Positions 10,795 through 23,150 are shown, counted from the first letter of the stretch. The stretch: DNA of 64,000 bases from Ailurus styani (GCA_002007465.1 LNAC01000031.1:129750-193749), one strand, 5' to 3'. Numbers and translations are program-made. The notes: generated from the sequence alone by a model not told the origin.

Positions 10795-11765
10795 GTTTTT
10801 AAAATTTAATAAAATGAAAAGTCAAGTGAAAGACTAGGAAAAATACTGCAAAAGAAATATTCTGTCTGAGGACTAGGGTCCAGAATATATAAGAACTCTT
10901 ACAACTTATTAAGAAGAGAAATAGCCTGATTTTTAAATGTACAAAAGATTTGAACAGAAACTTACCAGAAAAGATGTACAATGGGCCAATAAGCACATAC
11001 ATAGACCTTCATCATCAGTTGTCATCAGGGAAATGAAAATTAAAACTATAATGAGGTATCACTACAAACTTATTAAAATGATTAAAAGTAAATAGGCTAA
11101 AGTATAACAGTTGGGGATATAATGCAAGTAGAATCCTCAGACACTGCTAGTGTTGATGCAAATGTTGAACACTTTGAAAACCAGGCAGAATTTTGAAAAG
11201 AAACCTACATCTACCATACCAGCCATTCCTTTCTTGGGTATTTATAACTGAAAAAGGGACATATTTCAGAAAATGACTCATATACAATTGCTGTTAGTGG
11301 CTTTGTTCATAATAGCCCCAAACTGTAAACACCCAAATGACCAACAATAGGTACAAAAAGACTGTGATGTATACCACAGTTGAATACTGCAAGAATTCAG
11401 CAAGAAAGGAACAGACTACTGATAGAATATGGATGAGTCTCAAACTCATTATGCTGAGTGAAATAACCCAGACAAGAAAAATACATAAAATGGGATTCCA
11501 TTTATATAACTTCTAGAAAATAAAATTCATCTATTGTGGCGAAAATGAGATCATTGCTCACTTGGGGTCAGGAGGAGAGGAAATGATGGGCTGCAAAGGG
11601 GTACGGACAAAACTTTGTGGGTGCTGGAGCTGTTATTTTGATTCTGGCAAGGGATCCACAGGTATCTATGCCTCTCAAAGCTCACTCAATTGTCAATTTT
11701 AAAGGCTTGTGGCTTCTTGTGCATAAATTATACAACAGTAACGCTGAAAATTTAAAAAACGGAAA
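10795..11765 (+). mobile_element. Old L1 fragment (end of ORF2 and 3'UTR)
   Basis: Decayed L1 order is recognisable: GAACAGAAACTTACCAGAAAAG, ATCAGGGAAATGAAAATTAAAAC, TTGGGTATTTATAACTG, ATGATGTATACCACAGTTGAATACTGC, ATGGATGAGTCTCAAACTCATTATGCTGAGTGAAATAACCCAGAC, ending CTTGTGCATAAATTATACAACAGTAACGCTG. Many frame breaks; non-functional. Confidence 0.82.
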
Positions 11766-11814
11766 CAGCACTTAAATCTTTAATGACTGTAACATTCAGA
11801 TTTTTCTATTGTTT

Positions 11815-12950
11815 TGATAAATTCTACTTTTCAAGGAATTTCCCCATTTCCTTTAAGTTAGCAAATTCATTGGCACAAAGTTGTGATTATATTACTCTAT
11901 TATTTTGCTCTAAGACATGTATGATTTGTAGTGAAGTCCACTTTTTTCATTACTAATACTGCCAATTTGTGCTCTCTTATTCATCAGTCTTGCTAGGAGT
12001 TAAGCAGTTTTATTAATATTTCCAAAGAATTAACTTTAACCTTTGGTGAATTTTATCTATCGCACACGTTTTGTATTTTACTGAGTTTTTATTATTCTAC
12101 TTTTTAAAATGATTTCCTGTACATTTTTTTTTAAAGATTTTTATTTATTTCACAGAGGGAGAGAGATCACAAGGAGGCAGAGAGAGGAGGAAGCAGGCTC
12201 CCCACTGAGCAGGGAGCCCGATGCGGGCCTCCATCCCAGGACCCTGAGATCATGACCTGAGCCGAAAGCAGAGGCTTTAACCTACTGAGCCACCCAGGCG
12301 CCCAAAATGATTTCCTGTACATTTATATACTTTATTTTCATGCTTATTTTTAGCCTTTCTTCTTATCTAGTATGTATTTAAAATAGCCAAATATCTCCCT
12401 AATTGTTTTAGTTGTGTCCCATGTTTTGTCACATGTTGTCTCTCAGTACAATATATTTTCTAATTTCCTTTGTGATTACCTCCTTGAATTATGTTCTGAA
12501 ATATACTGCATTACATTAAAGTATTTGGGTAGTTAACTTTTTGATTTTCTTGTCATCGATTCCTATTCATTTCCATTTTTTAAATTCTGTTGTTTAGCCC
12601 AAAATACACTATTTGTAAAATATTTTGTGTGCTTGAAAAAATGTATAATCTGCCATTTGCAGGTATGGTAATTACTTCAAATCTGTTACATCTATTTTTA
12701 CTATCATCTATATTCTTACTGCTTTTTTCCTATTTATTACTTATTGGAAAAGGCTAAAATCGCCTATATTGTTTGTTTTTCTTTTTTCCTTCTTTCAATT
12801 CTGTCAAGTTTTGCTTTAAATATGTTGAAACAACATTTTTAATATACTTTTTCTTTAAAAAATTATTAACAAACATCATTACTGGGATCACTTTAGGTTT
12901 GTTTCTAATGTTTACTTTTATTGACTGACTGATGTGTTTATTCTATAATG
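11815..12950 (-). mobile_element. Old L1 ORF2 fragment
   Basis: The + strand shows the reverse complement of the L1 reverse transcriptase region: TTTTCAAGGAATTTCCCCATTTC, CTCTTATTCATCAGTCTTGCTAGGAGTTAA, TTTAACCTTTGGTGAATTTTATC, TGTCCCATGTTTTGTCACATG, TTCTAATTTCCTTTGTGATTACC. It is interrupted by the SINE at 12127-12303. It abuts a + strand L1 fragment, so two separate insertions meet here. Confidence 0.75.
12127..12303 (-). mobile_element. CAN-SINE, young
   Basis: Tail TTTAAAGATTTTTATTTATTT through head GAGCCACCCAGGCGCCC. The 21-bp direct repeat at 12106-12126 and 12304-12324 is perfect, so the insertion into the older L1 is recent. Confidence 0.96.
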
Positions 12951-13559
12951 TTGCTAATCCAGAGAGAACATAACAGGGAATCAAATAGCGTAAAAAACAA
13001 ATTATAAGTTAAAAATCCAGTGACCCTGAAGTATGTACACATAATTACTGAGCCCCCCAAAAAAGAAAATCCAAATACTGATGTAACCAAATATTAACTC
13101 TGTAATAAAAAGACCACTTTTAGACTTACTTGAAAGTTATGCTGTGTGACAGGAAAAAGTGTATGGAACGTCAGTAAAATTCAACCCTGTGGCATAACAT
13201 ACTATGTTTTAGAACTTCAAATGTAAACAGTATAACAAAATTAATTTGACTGGAAAAGGAAAAACAGGGTGGGTCTCAAAATTCTCAATAAAAGCATTCA
13301 ATTTTTTAGCCATATCTGCAATTTCATTCAAGAAAGGACAAAGCAAGAATTGTATTTTATATTCAGCTAAACTAATTTTCAAGAAGAAGTGCTATAGAAA
13401 GCAGTCTTGAACTTAAGAAAATACTTTTCCTAATCCCTGATCAAGAAAACTATGTAGGATGAACTTCAGTAAGTTGAAAGATGATGGTGTAACCAAGGCA
13501 AATGGAGGGAAAATATTCCATTCCTTTTTATGAAGTAACTCTAGAATGATAGCAAAATC
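12951..13559. other. Unique sequence
   Basis: No repeat, gene or RNA recognised. Confidence 0.4.
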
Positions 13560-13752
13560 TGACAAAGACAGGCACTGTTGGAATCACTGTATGAATTTCA
13601 TAAAGCCCCAAAAAGTGTATGAGATGAACATTATTCCAGTTCCATTCTTCACCTGAAGGAATTGAAGCAAAATGTTAATTAAAATATCTTGTTCACATAG
13701 GTATTAAAGCAAAGAAGCAGGAATTCCAAGCCAGGAAGTATGACTACAGAAA
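13560..13752 (-). repeat. MIR remnant
   Basis: Reversed MIR blocks: GACAGGCACTGTTGGAATCACTGTATGAATTTCATAAAGCCCC, then TGAACATTATTCCAGTTCCATTCTTCACCTGAAGGAATTGAAGC, then AAGCAGGAATTCCAAGCCAGGAAGTATGACTACAG. Confidence 0.6.
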
Positions 13753-14059
13753 CAATCCTTTTAATTTTCTCTACATACTCTCAATTCAGATGGGTGGAAT
13801 GAAGAACCTGGAATATTCCTTACATTCTGTGTGCCACAAATAACATAAGTTTATCCTCATTATAAAGTTTCCTTGGCACTTTTTTGCATTCCTGGGTTGC
13901 TGTTCATTTCAGTAAGATCTCAAATATATTTTCTTTAATACATCTTTTACCTCATTGTTACTTCACTTCTTTTCCTCCCAAGATTCAATAATTCTGATTT
14001 TAGAGCTCTGTACAAAATAATCAAAAGGAACCACAGAGAACAAAAATATTGTCATTTGC

Positions 14060-14251
14060 TCATTCAACAAGTATTTACTGACTATCTAGACTGTGTGGGA
14101 TTCTGGAATTGTTTCAATGAACCAAAAACACCAACATGTTTGTCCTCATAAAGCTTATATTCTAGAGGTAGAATACAAATAAGAAATATCAGGAGAACAA
14201 AATGAATAATATGGTAAAAAACATTAAGTGCCATGGAAAAGATAGGTCTGT
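14060..14251 (-). repeat. LINE-2 3' end, left part of an interrupted copy
   Basis: CATTCAACAAGTATTTACTGACTATCTAG and TTTGTCCTCATAAAGCTTATATTCTAGAGG are the classic reversed L2 3' end. The element continues after the L1 insertion at about 15640-16150. The antisense 92-codon frame at 14082-14360 is a by-product. Confidence 0.8.
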
Positions 14252-14257
14252 GTAAAG

Positions 14258-14710
14258 AGGATTGGGAACACAACAGGTCAGCCAACAGATACGCGAAAAA
14301 ATGTTCAACATCACTCAGCATCAGGGAAATACAAATGAAAACCACAAGGAGATACCACACTCACACCTAACACACAAGGAGAATGGCTAAAATTAACCAC
14401 TCAGGAAATGACAGATATTGTCGAGGATGCAGAAAAAGAGGAACCCTCCTACCGTGGTGGGAATGCAAGCTGCTGCAGCCATTNAGGATTGGGAACACAA
14501 CAGGTCAGCCAACAGATACGCGAAAAAATGTTCAACATCACTCAGCATCAGGGAAATACAAATGAAAACCACAAGGAGATACCACACTCACACCTAACAC
14601 ACAAGGAGAATGGCTAAAATTAACCACTCAGGAAATGACAGATATTGTCGAGGATGCAGAAAAAGAGGAACCCTCCTACCTTGGTGGGAATGCAAGCTGC
14701 TGCAGCCATT
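14258..14710. repeat. 226-bp direct duplication around a single-N joint
   Basis: Bases 14258-14483 recur at 14485-14710, with N at 14484 and one visible substitution (CTACCGTGG versus CTACCTTGG). An undamaged L1 has this segment once, so known L1 structure independently shows that the repeat is not part of the element. Confidence 0.9.
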
Positions 14711-14911
14711 CTGGAAAACAGTATGGAAATTCCTCAAAAGGTTGAAAATAGAGCTACCCTACGACCCAGCAATCACAGTACTGGGTATTTACCCTAAAGA
14801 TACAAATGTAGTGATCGAAAGGGGCACGTGCACCCAAATGTTTATAGCAGCAATGTCCACAATAGCCAAACTATGGAAAGAGCCAAGATGTCCACTGATA
14901 GATGAAGATGT

Positions 14912-15009
14912 GGTATATATATATATATATATATATGTACATATATGTACATATATATGTATATATATGTATATATACATAAATATATATACACATACAT
15001 ACACACACA
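14912..15009. repeat. (TA)n/(TATG)n microsatellite within L1
   Basis: TATATATATATATATATATATATG followed by variant TACATATATG/TATACACATACA units. The L1 family normally has only a few TA units after GATGTGG, so this is an expansion of an internal seed. Confidence 0.93.
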
Positions 15010-15322
15010 ATGGAATACTACTCAGCCATCAAAAAATGAAATCTTGCCATTTGCAATGACATGAATGGAACTACAGGGTGTTATACTAAGCGAAATGAGT
15101 CATATCAGAGAAAGCCAATTATCATATGATCTCACAGATATGTGGAATTTAAGAAAACAGAGGATCATAGGGGTAGACAAAGAAAAAATAAGACAAGATG
15201 AAATCAGAGAGTGAGACAAACCACAAGAGACTCTTAAGAATAGGAAACAAACTGAGGGTTGTGGGAGGGGTGGGGAGTGGGGGATGGGGTGACTGGGTGA
15301 TGGATATTAAGGAGGGCATGTT

Positions 15323-15517
15323 GGGCGCCTGGGTGGCTCAGTGGGTTAAAGCCACTGCCTTTGGCTCAGGTCATGATCTCAGGGTCCTGGGATCGAGGCC
15401 CACATCGGGCTCTCTGCTCAGCGGGGAGCCTGCTTCCTCCTCTCTCTGCCTGCCTCTCTGCCTACTTGTAATCTCACTCTCTGTGTCAAATGAATAAATA
15501 AAATCTTTAAAAAAAAA
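15323..15517 (+). mobile_element. CAN-SINE, young, inserted in L1
   Basis: Starts GGGCGCCTGGGTGGCTCAG and carries the CTACTTGTAATCTCACTC tail-proximal variant and an A-rich tail. Perfect 14-bp duplication TAAGGAGGGCATGT at 15308-15321 and 15518-15531. The L1 3'UTR resumes exactly after it. Confidence 0.97.
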
Positions 15518-15640
15518 TAAGGAGGGCATGTGATGTAATAAACACTAGATATTATTCAAGACTGATGAATCACTGACCTCTACCTCTGAAACCAATAACA
15601 CATTATATATTAAGTGAATTTAAATAAAGACAAATTTTTG

Positions 15641-16150
15641 AAAAAGGAATACATGGGGAGAGTCAGAGTTGCAAAATTAAAGAAGTAAGCATAGATCTCA
15701 TTCTGAAGGTAGTATCTGAGGACTTGAAGGAGGTGAAAAAGGTGACTTAGACACATGGATAAAGTTGGTTTCGTGCAGAAGAAAGCAGCTTCAAAATGTC
15801 CCTCAGATAGGAGCACACCCAGAAATTCAGGGTGACGTTCAGTATGAAAACCAAAGGAGAAAGTTGGAGGGTAATGTTAAGAGGGAGGGTAATCTTCAGA
15901 GCTAATTAAGGACCAGTGCCTATTAGGCCTTCTAGGCCTTTATAAGGATTTTGGCCTCCATTCTGAGAGAAGCAAGTAGACATCAAATGGTTTTGAGTAG
16001 AGATATGAAATGACCTAATATTTTAATAAGATTACTCTAGCCACTGTATTGAATATAAATTCTAGGAAGGCAAACACACAAGTAGGGAGACCATTTAGAA
16101 GACTATTAGAATAAATCATTTCAAGGGTGATTTTGACTTGACAAGGAAGT
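15641..16150 (-). repeat. LINE-2, right part of the interrupted copy
   Basis: GTATCTGAGGACTTGAAGGAGGTG, TATTAGGCCTTCTAGGCCTTTATAAGGATTTTGGCC, GTAGAGATATGAAATGACCTAATATTTTAATAAGATTACTCTAGCCACTGTATTG and AGGGAGACCATTTAGAAGACTATT match successive reversed L2 segments. Confidence 0.72.
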
Positions 16151-17240
16151 AGCATTAGAATTATTATTTCTTAGCCAATGCTTTCTATAGTATACAATAT
16201 ATCTAATCTGTCATGCTCATAAATAATTTTAAAGTTGTTGACCAGTTGCTTTTGCAATAATTGAATGGAGTTTTCTTTCAAAACTAAATTTTTCATTGAT
16301 ACATTATTTTCTATTTTTTGTACCTGAAGAGCATTTCTAATTTTCATTTTTAAAGAGTTTATTTATAGGTGTTTATCCTGGCACATTTCCTGAGATTCTA
16401 CTTTCTCATATGCAGTAATTTTTCTGCTAGTTCACTTTATAAAGGAAAAACCCTTGATCTTTTATCAACTTTTCTTTAGAATAGACATTCTAATTCTGAT
16501 TGGCTTCTATCATTTTAAATACGATTAGTGATGCATAGTAACACCTTTGTTAAGACCATCAATATGGAAGAGTAAACTCTATTAGAGTATTTATCAGAGA
16601 AGCCACCATCAAAGATAAGGATAAAACATCATTCTCATAGTAGCACAGTTTTGCTTTAAGTGGCTGATAAAGAAAACATTTACAAAATTAATTAAAATAC
16701 TTGTGTGTGAACATATATAAATATAATACCTATTTGTATGTGTGTATAGCTTGAATTATTTCCTGGAAGTAATTCTATTAAGCACATTGTATGAAAAATG
16801 TAACGTTTTCTCATTCAATCTTAAGAATATTAACAAATTTATACATCCACTGTTGTATTTGTGAATTAATGTTTGACATTGTTTAAATTGTTCTGATAAT
16901 CCCAAGTGATAAAATTTTCATGCTTATAATTCACCATATTTTGACCTCTCAATTTTTTAATCTGTTTCCACAAAGTTAAGTTTCTACTGATATGCTTTAT
17001 TATTATATTAGCAAATAACCTTAACCAAACGAGTAATTGTGGAATCAGAAATGGCTGTGCAGCTCTACCACAATGTCACCTTTTGACAATAGCCTAATAT
17101 TAAGACTTGTAAATGGTAATTCTCTATATGTGACTAGTTTTTAAAAATGTCTAAGGTCTTTATGTAATTTTAAGTATTATCCTGACAAGGTTTTTTTGTT
17201 TTTGTTAAGTAACTGATGTGCATATTCTTTTCAGATTTCT
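16151..17240. other. AT-rich DNA, partly L1-like
   Basis: Parts such as TATTAACAAATTTATACATCCACTGTTGTATTTGTGAATT have an L1 3'UTR flavour. I cannot assign boundaries. No coding frame. Confidence 0.35.
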
Positions 17241-17800
17241 TTAGTTTTTACTTCACATCATTTTTCTGTTCTAGGACCCCATCCAGGACAGCACATTACA
17301 TTTAGTCGTCATGTGTCCTTAGGCTCCTCCTGATTTTGACACTTTCTCATACTTTTGTTTTGGATAATCTTGACAGCTTAAGGATGAGCACTGGTAAGTG
17401 GTTTTTTGAATTTCCCTCAGCTGGGATTTGCCTGATGTTTTCCTCACGATTAAAGTAGAATTATAGGTTTTTTTGGAGGAAGAACACGAATATCAAAGTT
17501 ACACTCTATCGACGTAACTTACCACTGAGGATGATGACCGAGATTATCTGAGTTTATGTTTGTAAGTTTTCCACAATGTAAAATTACTCTTTTCCCTATT
17601 TCACACTGCATTCTTTGGAAGGATGTCACTAGGCACAGTCCATACTCCAAGGATGGGGAGTTATACTCTATATCCTCGAATATAGAATATATATATAAAT
17701 TATTTGGAATTCTTCTGAACACGAAAATCTATTCTCTCTCATTTATTTACTCAATGATTTCTGTCAGAATGGATTCACACAGCCTAAGTGTTTTTACTAA
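17241..17800 (-). mobile_element. L1 3'UTR-type remnant
   Basis: Reversed 3'UTR blocks of old L1 families: AGCTGGGATTTGCCTGATGTTTTCC, GGTTTTTTTGGAGGAAGAACAC, AACTTACCACTGAGGATGATGACCGAGATTATCTGAG, CATTCTTTGGAAGGATGTCACTAGGCACAGTCCATACTCCAAGG, AATTATTTGGAATTCTTCTGAAC. The overlapping frames on both strands at 17519-17810 are by-products. Confidence 0.75.
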
Positions 17801-18570
17801 TTATAAATAAGCTCCTATGGAAATGGTTATTTTCTGGAGGAATTTAGTCTCAAAGTAGAAAAACTCACACTGATCCATAGATTCTATACTTGATAGTCAA
17901 GAGTAAATATAAAATGCTATCTCCAGAAACCACATAAATTAGGATTTCTTAGACTGACTTAGTCAATGGACCATTTGTCCACAGAATCAGAGATGGCCTC
18001 GATTGAATCTGCTATCATTCAGGAGCTCATCTTCAGCCTGAGTCTTGATGGATTTCACATTTAGAATTTTATTTCTTTATCTCAAGGTTTTTAATTCTCC
18101 ATGACTCAGGAGAAAATATTTTTCCCTGCTTACAGTCACTGACTACTTATTCTGAATGATTTCTAGAAACTTCACTGATAGTATATTGGTCAATGCATTT
18201 TTTCCTTTTAAGCATCTTTGAATATGAATTCTGGTTGCTATGTCTGGGTGGATTTTATTACTATTTCTCAATAATCTCTTCTGCCACTTTGAAAGTTTTT
18301 GATTTGATGTTGGCCATTTTTATTCCCTAATTTTCTAACAGTAATTATGAGGTTTAAATTTTATCTCTCTGATCCCCTCCAGCAGCTGTTTCAAGATTGA
18401 CCTTCTTTGACTTTTTTATGGTTATGAGACCTTCGAATTTCTTTTCTAATTCTTTCTGAATATCATTGAACTTCTGTGTTAGAAGTGAACTGCTTATTGT
18501 GTCAGTCACCTTGATTTCTCCTTTGAACTTCCAAAGCTCTATTTTTCCACTCTTTTGATTAATAAATTTA
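17801..18570 (-). repeat. Possible L1/HAL1 ORF1-like remnant
   Basis: Read on -, the stretch 18400-18560 gives a lysine/glutamate-rich, coiled-coil-like frame around 'QKFNDIQKELEKKFEG'. That is the composition expected of L1 or HAL1 ORF1 decay. It lies just 5' (on -) of the 3'UTR-like block. Assignment is by composition and position only. Confidence 0.3.
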
Positions 18571-19974
18571 AGTGATTTTTATGCCTATTACCACATAACT
18601 AATACAAACATATTAATATATTAACTTAGTACAAAAGAGGACTCTTCTTAAAACACTGCCGTCTTCACCAAGATTATAAATTGCACTGGTCATATGGAAT
18701 GTATTGCTTTGACAATCTATATATCATAGTACAGTGTGTGCTATTATATATAGCCATACCTCTAAAGATGGAAAGGAAATATTTTGAACAGAGTATATTA
18801 TATATATATTATTTGTATGTATTTATAGTAGGAAAAATCCTTTTATATGCATTTTAATGTATAAAATATTTTAGAATACAACATTTCATAAAGAGATGTA
18901 TGGTTTTCCACTTTGCCTACCAGATACACTCTCATTGTGTGCCCTATTGTCTGCTTTCTGCTCTATTAATGGTTATTTTTTTATGCTACATACTGTGTTC
19001 AAATATACAGAACAGTAGAAAAAATAAATAAAATTAACTGGCCCACATAATTGCAATTATTTCCAACATGTACCTGTAATAGTGTAAGTTTTGGATTGTT
19101 TAACATTTTGTCAATACTGGAAATGAAATTAATACTTTTTTTACCCTTCATTGTATTATTTTTATATATTTATTACATAATTTTTAACACTCTCCTTATT
19201 GTCCTTCTATATATATCAAACAAATAAAGCAACAAAGAATTCCATCTCATACAGATTTCTCCAAACTATGATCAAATAAATCCAAATACATGTAATAATG
19301 CTATTTTTTCAAGGAGTAGTATACCTAATAAGGAATATTGTACCATTTTAATGATATAGAAACTTCAAACATGTCTTTAAAGGCAACAGATGTTATTTTT
19401 GGTTATCCATCATGCTTAAAGGAAGCAAGTTATGTAAGCGTATATTTTCAAATTGCCTTAGGATTTCCCATCAATGCTAACAATCCATTAATGGTCACAA
19501 AAGAGCGGAGGACAAAATAAAAAATGATTTGTGGTAGAATTATTTTATCTCTGAATCATATGCACATTAAACATGAATTGATGCTTACTGAAAAGATTCT
19601 TTATGAGAAAAATACTGCATTTTATTTCCCCAAGTATGTCATTGAAATACCTTACAAATTCTTAATTATATTTCTTAAATGATTATTTAACCAAATAGTC
19701 ATCTTTTTCAGTTTTTCATTACTAAAACCCTACTATGTGTACTCTCAAAAGTGCTATAAAAGATAGGTTATAAATAAAAATTTTAAAATATTTACCATAT
19801 TCTATATTAACTGCCATATTACTTCACAAAAACTATAGTATTAATATAAATTAACAGTCCAATAATTGTGTATTAGTAAACCAAGATAAGTTAACTTACA
19901 GAAATCCTGAAATTCGTGAATGACAATAGAAATTCAAATCTATATATACACTTAAGGACTATGTAAATGTAATA
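18571..19974. other. Unique very AT-rich sequence
   Basis: Contains short TA runs near 18798-18812. A 60-codon frame at 19338-19520 has no recognisable feature. Nothing else seen. Confidence 0.45.
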
Positions 19975-20165
19975 AATATTATTTATTAAGTCCTGTGTCA
20001 AGTATGCCAACTCCCTTACATATGTTCCTTCATTTGCCACCTTGAAGAAATCTTAGATTTAAGGCCATTTTGTCCATGATAGGGCCTCAAAAATTAGGTA
20101 AGTTTGAGTTGGGATTTAAACTCAGATTTACTTGACCACAAACTATGTGCTATCAACCTCCATGA
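19975..20165 (-). repeat. MIR remnant
   Basis: Reversed MIR order: ATTATTTATTAAGTCCTGTGTCAAGTATGCC, CTTACATATGTTCCTTCATTTGCC, then GTTTGAGTTGGGATTTAAACTCAGATTTACTTGACCACAAACTATGTGCTATCAACC. Confidence 0.65.
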
Positions 20166-20483
20166 CCAGTAACTCCAATATTCCTCTAGAATGGGGAAAA
20201 TTCCATATGGGAGTTAGTTTGTTCTATGCAGTTCTGAGGAGGGGTTTTTCTACTCAGGCTTAATATTAAATTTAATATAAGTAAAGTACTTTGAAGAGGC
20301 TAAAAGATTATGATTAAGATAAAGCAAACATAAAGTGGCCTGAACATAATGAAACTCTTCAGAGGAGATGAGGGTCTGATCAAAGCAATTGCATATCATG
20401 AAATTATGAGAGGTGCCTCACAGAACTTAGAGGCTTACCTAGATAAGTTAGCTGAAATGATTCTACTTAATTCCAATAGTGTA
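20166..20483. other. Unique sequence
   Basis: No gene or repeat recognised up to the SINE target site. Confidence 0.4.
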
Positions 20484-20683
20484 GGGCGCCTGGGTGGCTC
20501 AGTGGGTTAAAGCCTCTGCTTTTGGCTCAGGTCATGATCTCAGCGTCCTGGGATCAAGGCCCGCATCGGGTTCTCTGCTCAGCAGGGAGCCTGCTTCCTC
20601 CTCTCCCTGTCTCTCTGCCTGTCTCTCTGCCTACTTGTAATCTCTCTCTCTGTGTCAAATAAATAAATAAAATCTTAAAAAAA
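20484..20683 (+). mobile_element. CAN-SINE, young
   Basis: Full element from GGGCGCCTGGGTGGCTCAG to AAATAAATAAAATCTTAAAAA, with the CCTACTTGTAATCTCTCTC variant. A 15-16-bp duplication AATTCCAATAGTGTAG lies at 20468-20483 and 20684-20699. Confidence 0.97.
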
Positions 20684-20699
20684 AATTCCAATAGTGTAG

Positions 20700-22990
20700 T
20701 AGTATAAGGAGGCCAGCCATCCATTTTCCAACAAAAGGAAAGGTGTATAATTGTGATTGAAGGATTTTGGAAGCTTCAAATGATTTACCCAAGATGTTAT
20801 GATAGATTGCTTTTATCACTTAATGTCTTACAGGTGTCTGGTTTATTTTTTCAATTAACTTAGTGAATGTGGAACTCTGACATCATGTTAAGGGTAAATA
20901 TGGTCTGGGTGAAACAAAGCTTTTCACTGGTTTTCATGATTAAATAGCACATAAATTAGAAAAGCAAAATCCATTGTTATAGTTCTTTGAGCCTCAAATT
21001 TTTCACCTTCCATATCATAGCTACATTTTCATGACTACTTTGATAAAATATCACAGGATCAAGGAGCCAGTGTACATCATCTGAGCATATCATTATTTAT
21101 ATCTCAATTTTTTAAGAAGATGTCTTGAGGAACTGAGATCTGATATAACAGTCTCTTAATTAAGAGAGCTGGAGAGAAGGGACTGATGTATTTTAGATAT
21201 TCCCATCAAGAAGAATACACACTTTAATTAGGGTAACTATGGTATTCCCAAGGTAATGTGGATGGAAATTTGAAGTCATAACCTAAGACTTTATGACAAT
21301 GATCATTCATAGTGATATAATTTAGGTAATTCGGCTAATAGGAACAAAGTTATAGGCAGACTTAACTAAAATGAGAGGTCTGTCCTTCATAGACAGAAAA
21401 TAGAACCCTGCATACAGAGTAAGCCCAAGCACTACCAGATACTTCATTATGTAAGAACTCTCTCCAAAGCTGACCCACTGATAACCCAGGCTACAGACAG
21501 AGGGCAAGCACAATGCAGGCTAGATACTTTGTACATACTGAAGTGTGGCCAAGATGCACAACACTTTTATCTGAAAACATGCTATACGGCATTGTAGAAG
21601 ATCACTGAGTCACTATGGTAGATTCCAGCTACTCCTTTGTGGTCCTTCATACCCTACACTTGCATCCTGTTCTTCTCTGCCTGAAAAGAGCTAAGCTGGA
21701 TAGAATGAGCCTTTCTCTTCAAAATTAGAGCTAATGCTAAGGTTTAGATGGCATAATAAAGACACTGAGACAACGCCCAATACTGGCTATGTAGATGAAA
21801 CCATCAGTGAAGCTACTAAACCTAACATTAAATAACTCAACTTTTGGGCCCTAATTTCCTTTTTGTGAATATAAATCAGTAATACCCAAACTTCTTATTT
21901 ATCCAAATTTGTGGTCAGAATTGAATTCTGCAGGTAAACCACTGAAATAAAATTGTTATTAGAAATTATTCTTACTATCCATTAAAACTATTGTGAACAA
22001 GGAAGCTCATAGTCATCTAAAAATCATTTCACATTTTGGTTGTGGGAGCTCAATTAGTTCTTGTTTAAAGAAAATAATTATTTCAGAAGGATTTTTACAT
22101 GTACTAAATTTAAGTTTGCATTAGTACTCAGTATTCTAGATGAATTTAACTTGGCTTGGATTATATAGCTGGTAAAATGGAAGACACCTTAGAAGTTAGA
22201 CTATCAGGGAGAGACTAAGTTCTCAACAAAGATGACTTTATCAATGACAGGAAGTAGGGAGGTTGGGAATGGTTGTCTTGGGTGTCTAAGAATTGTTCTA
22301 TTTGATAGTCACACAGAACCAAAAACTTATATAACCATTTATTACAATGCCTTTTTCTAACATACTGCAGTTGAAAGTTTGAGCCCAGGGATCATCTTTT
22401 AATTATATAGGAAGTTTATCATTCTGAGGAAATAAATGTATCTTGACTCTCCCTGGACTTACTGTTTTCCTAGTACATAGGAAACAGAGAAGTTAAGGTT
22501 CTATGGGTCACAAATGATGGAGAGATAAAGGGATGCATTTTGCCATCTGTGAAGGACCAATGTACTCTGCTAAATGTCTTCACATAAAGTATATTTTAAA
22601 AAATCCATAAAAGGTCTATCCCAGTGCTGCATGCAACGTATCGGACATTTTATTATGCACTGGAGGTGGTATCTTCTTGGGATATAAAAAGTATTGGTCT
22701 TGACAAACTAACTTTTAGAAGAAATTTAGAATGTTCAACGGCAAAGGTAAACACATTTTTTTGAGAAAATTTTGACCAGTTATATATGGCCTGCTTCTAC
22801 AATATGTCCCTTTTGCTGTCATCATTTTCTTCACTGAACCATTATTTTATAGTATTTATATAGTTTCAAATTATTCTCTTGTTCAAGCAGTTTATGGACT
22901 TTAAGTACTCTGTCAAAAGAACATTGAGGGGGATAATAAAAAATATACATATAAAAGCTAAATAAAGGACAAAAAATGCAAAGGCACACA
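20700..22990. other. Unique sequence
   Basis: About 2.3 kb without recognisable repeats, one of the longer repeat-free stretches. The 63-codon antisense frame at 21322-21513 has no domain. I see no splice-bounded open frame. Confidence 0.45.
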
Positions 22991-23035
22991 CAAACATTTT
23001 TATTGAGAATTATGTGTCAGGCACTACTGTTTATG

Positions 23036-23067
23036 TATATATATACACACACACACATACACACACT
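23036..23067. repeat. (TA)n(CA)n microsatellite
   Basis: TATATATATACACACACACACATACACACAC lies between the left MIR part and the SINE tail. Confidence 0.9.
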
Positions 23068-23092
23068 TGTATTTCTGTCTCTATATTACGGT

Positions 23093-23107
23093 TATTTTAT
23101 GTTAATT

Positions 23108-23150
<43 letters not shown>

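Larger units (their letters stand above)
14252..15640 (+). mobile_element. Carnivore L1, 5'-truncated, with ORF2 C-terminal remnant
   Basis: Contains the end of L1 ORF2 (AACAGATACGCGAAAAAATGTTCAACATCA, CATTCTGGAAAACAGTATGGAAATTCCTC, TGAAGATGTGGTATATATA, GGAATACTACTCAGCCATCAAAAAATG, CTAAGCGAAATGAGTCA) and the 3'UTR end (GAGACTCTTAAGAATAGGAAAC, ACTGAGGGTTGTGGGAGGGG). The longest frame, 14610-15059 (149 codons), is the antisense-free ORF2 C-terminus but crosses a TA microsatellite. It holds no complete endonuclease or reverse transcriptase domain. Interrupted by the SINE at 15323-15517 and by the N joint at 14484. Confidence 0.92.

Noticed and set aside
14610..15059. 149-codon open frame, the longest in the window
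   Set aside because: It is the decayed C-terminal end of L1 ORF2 read through a TA microsatellite, and it lacks the catalytic domains.
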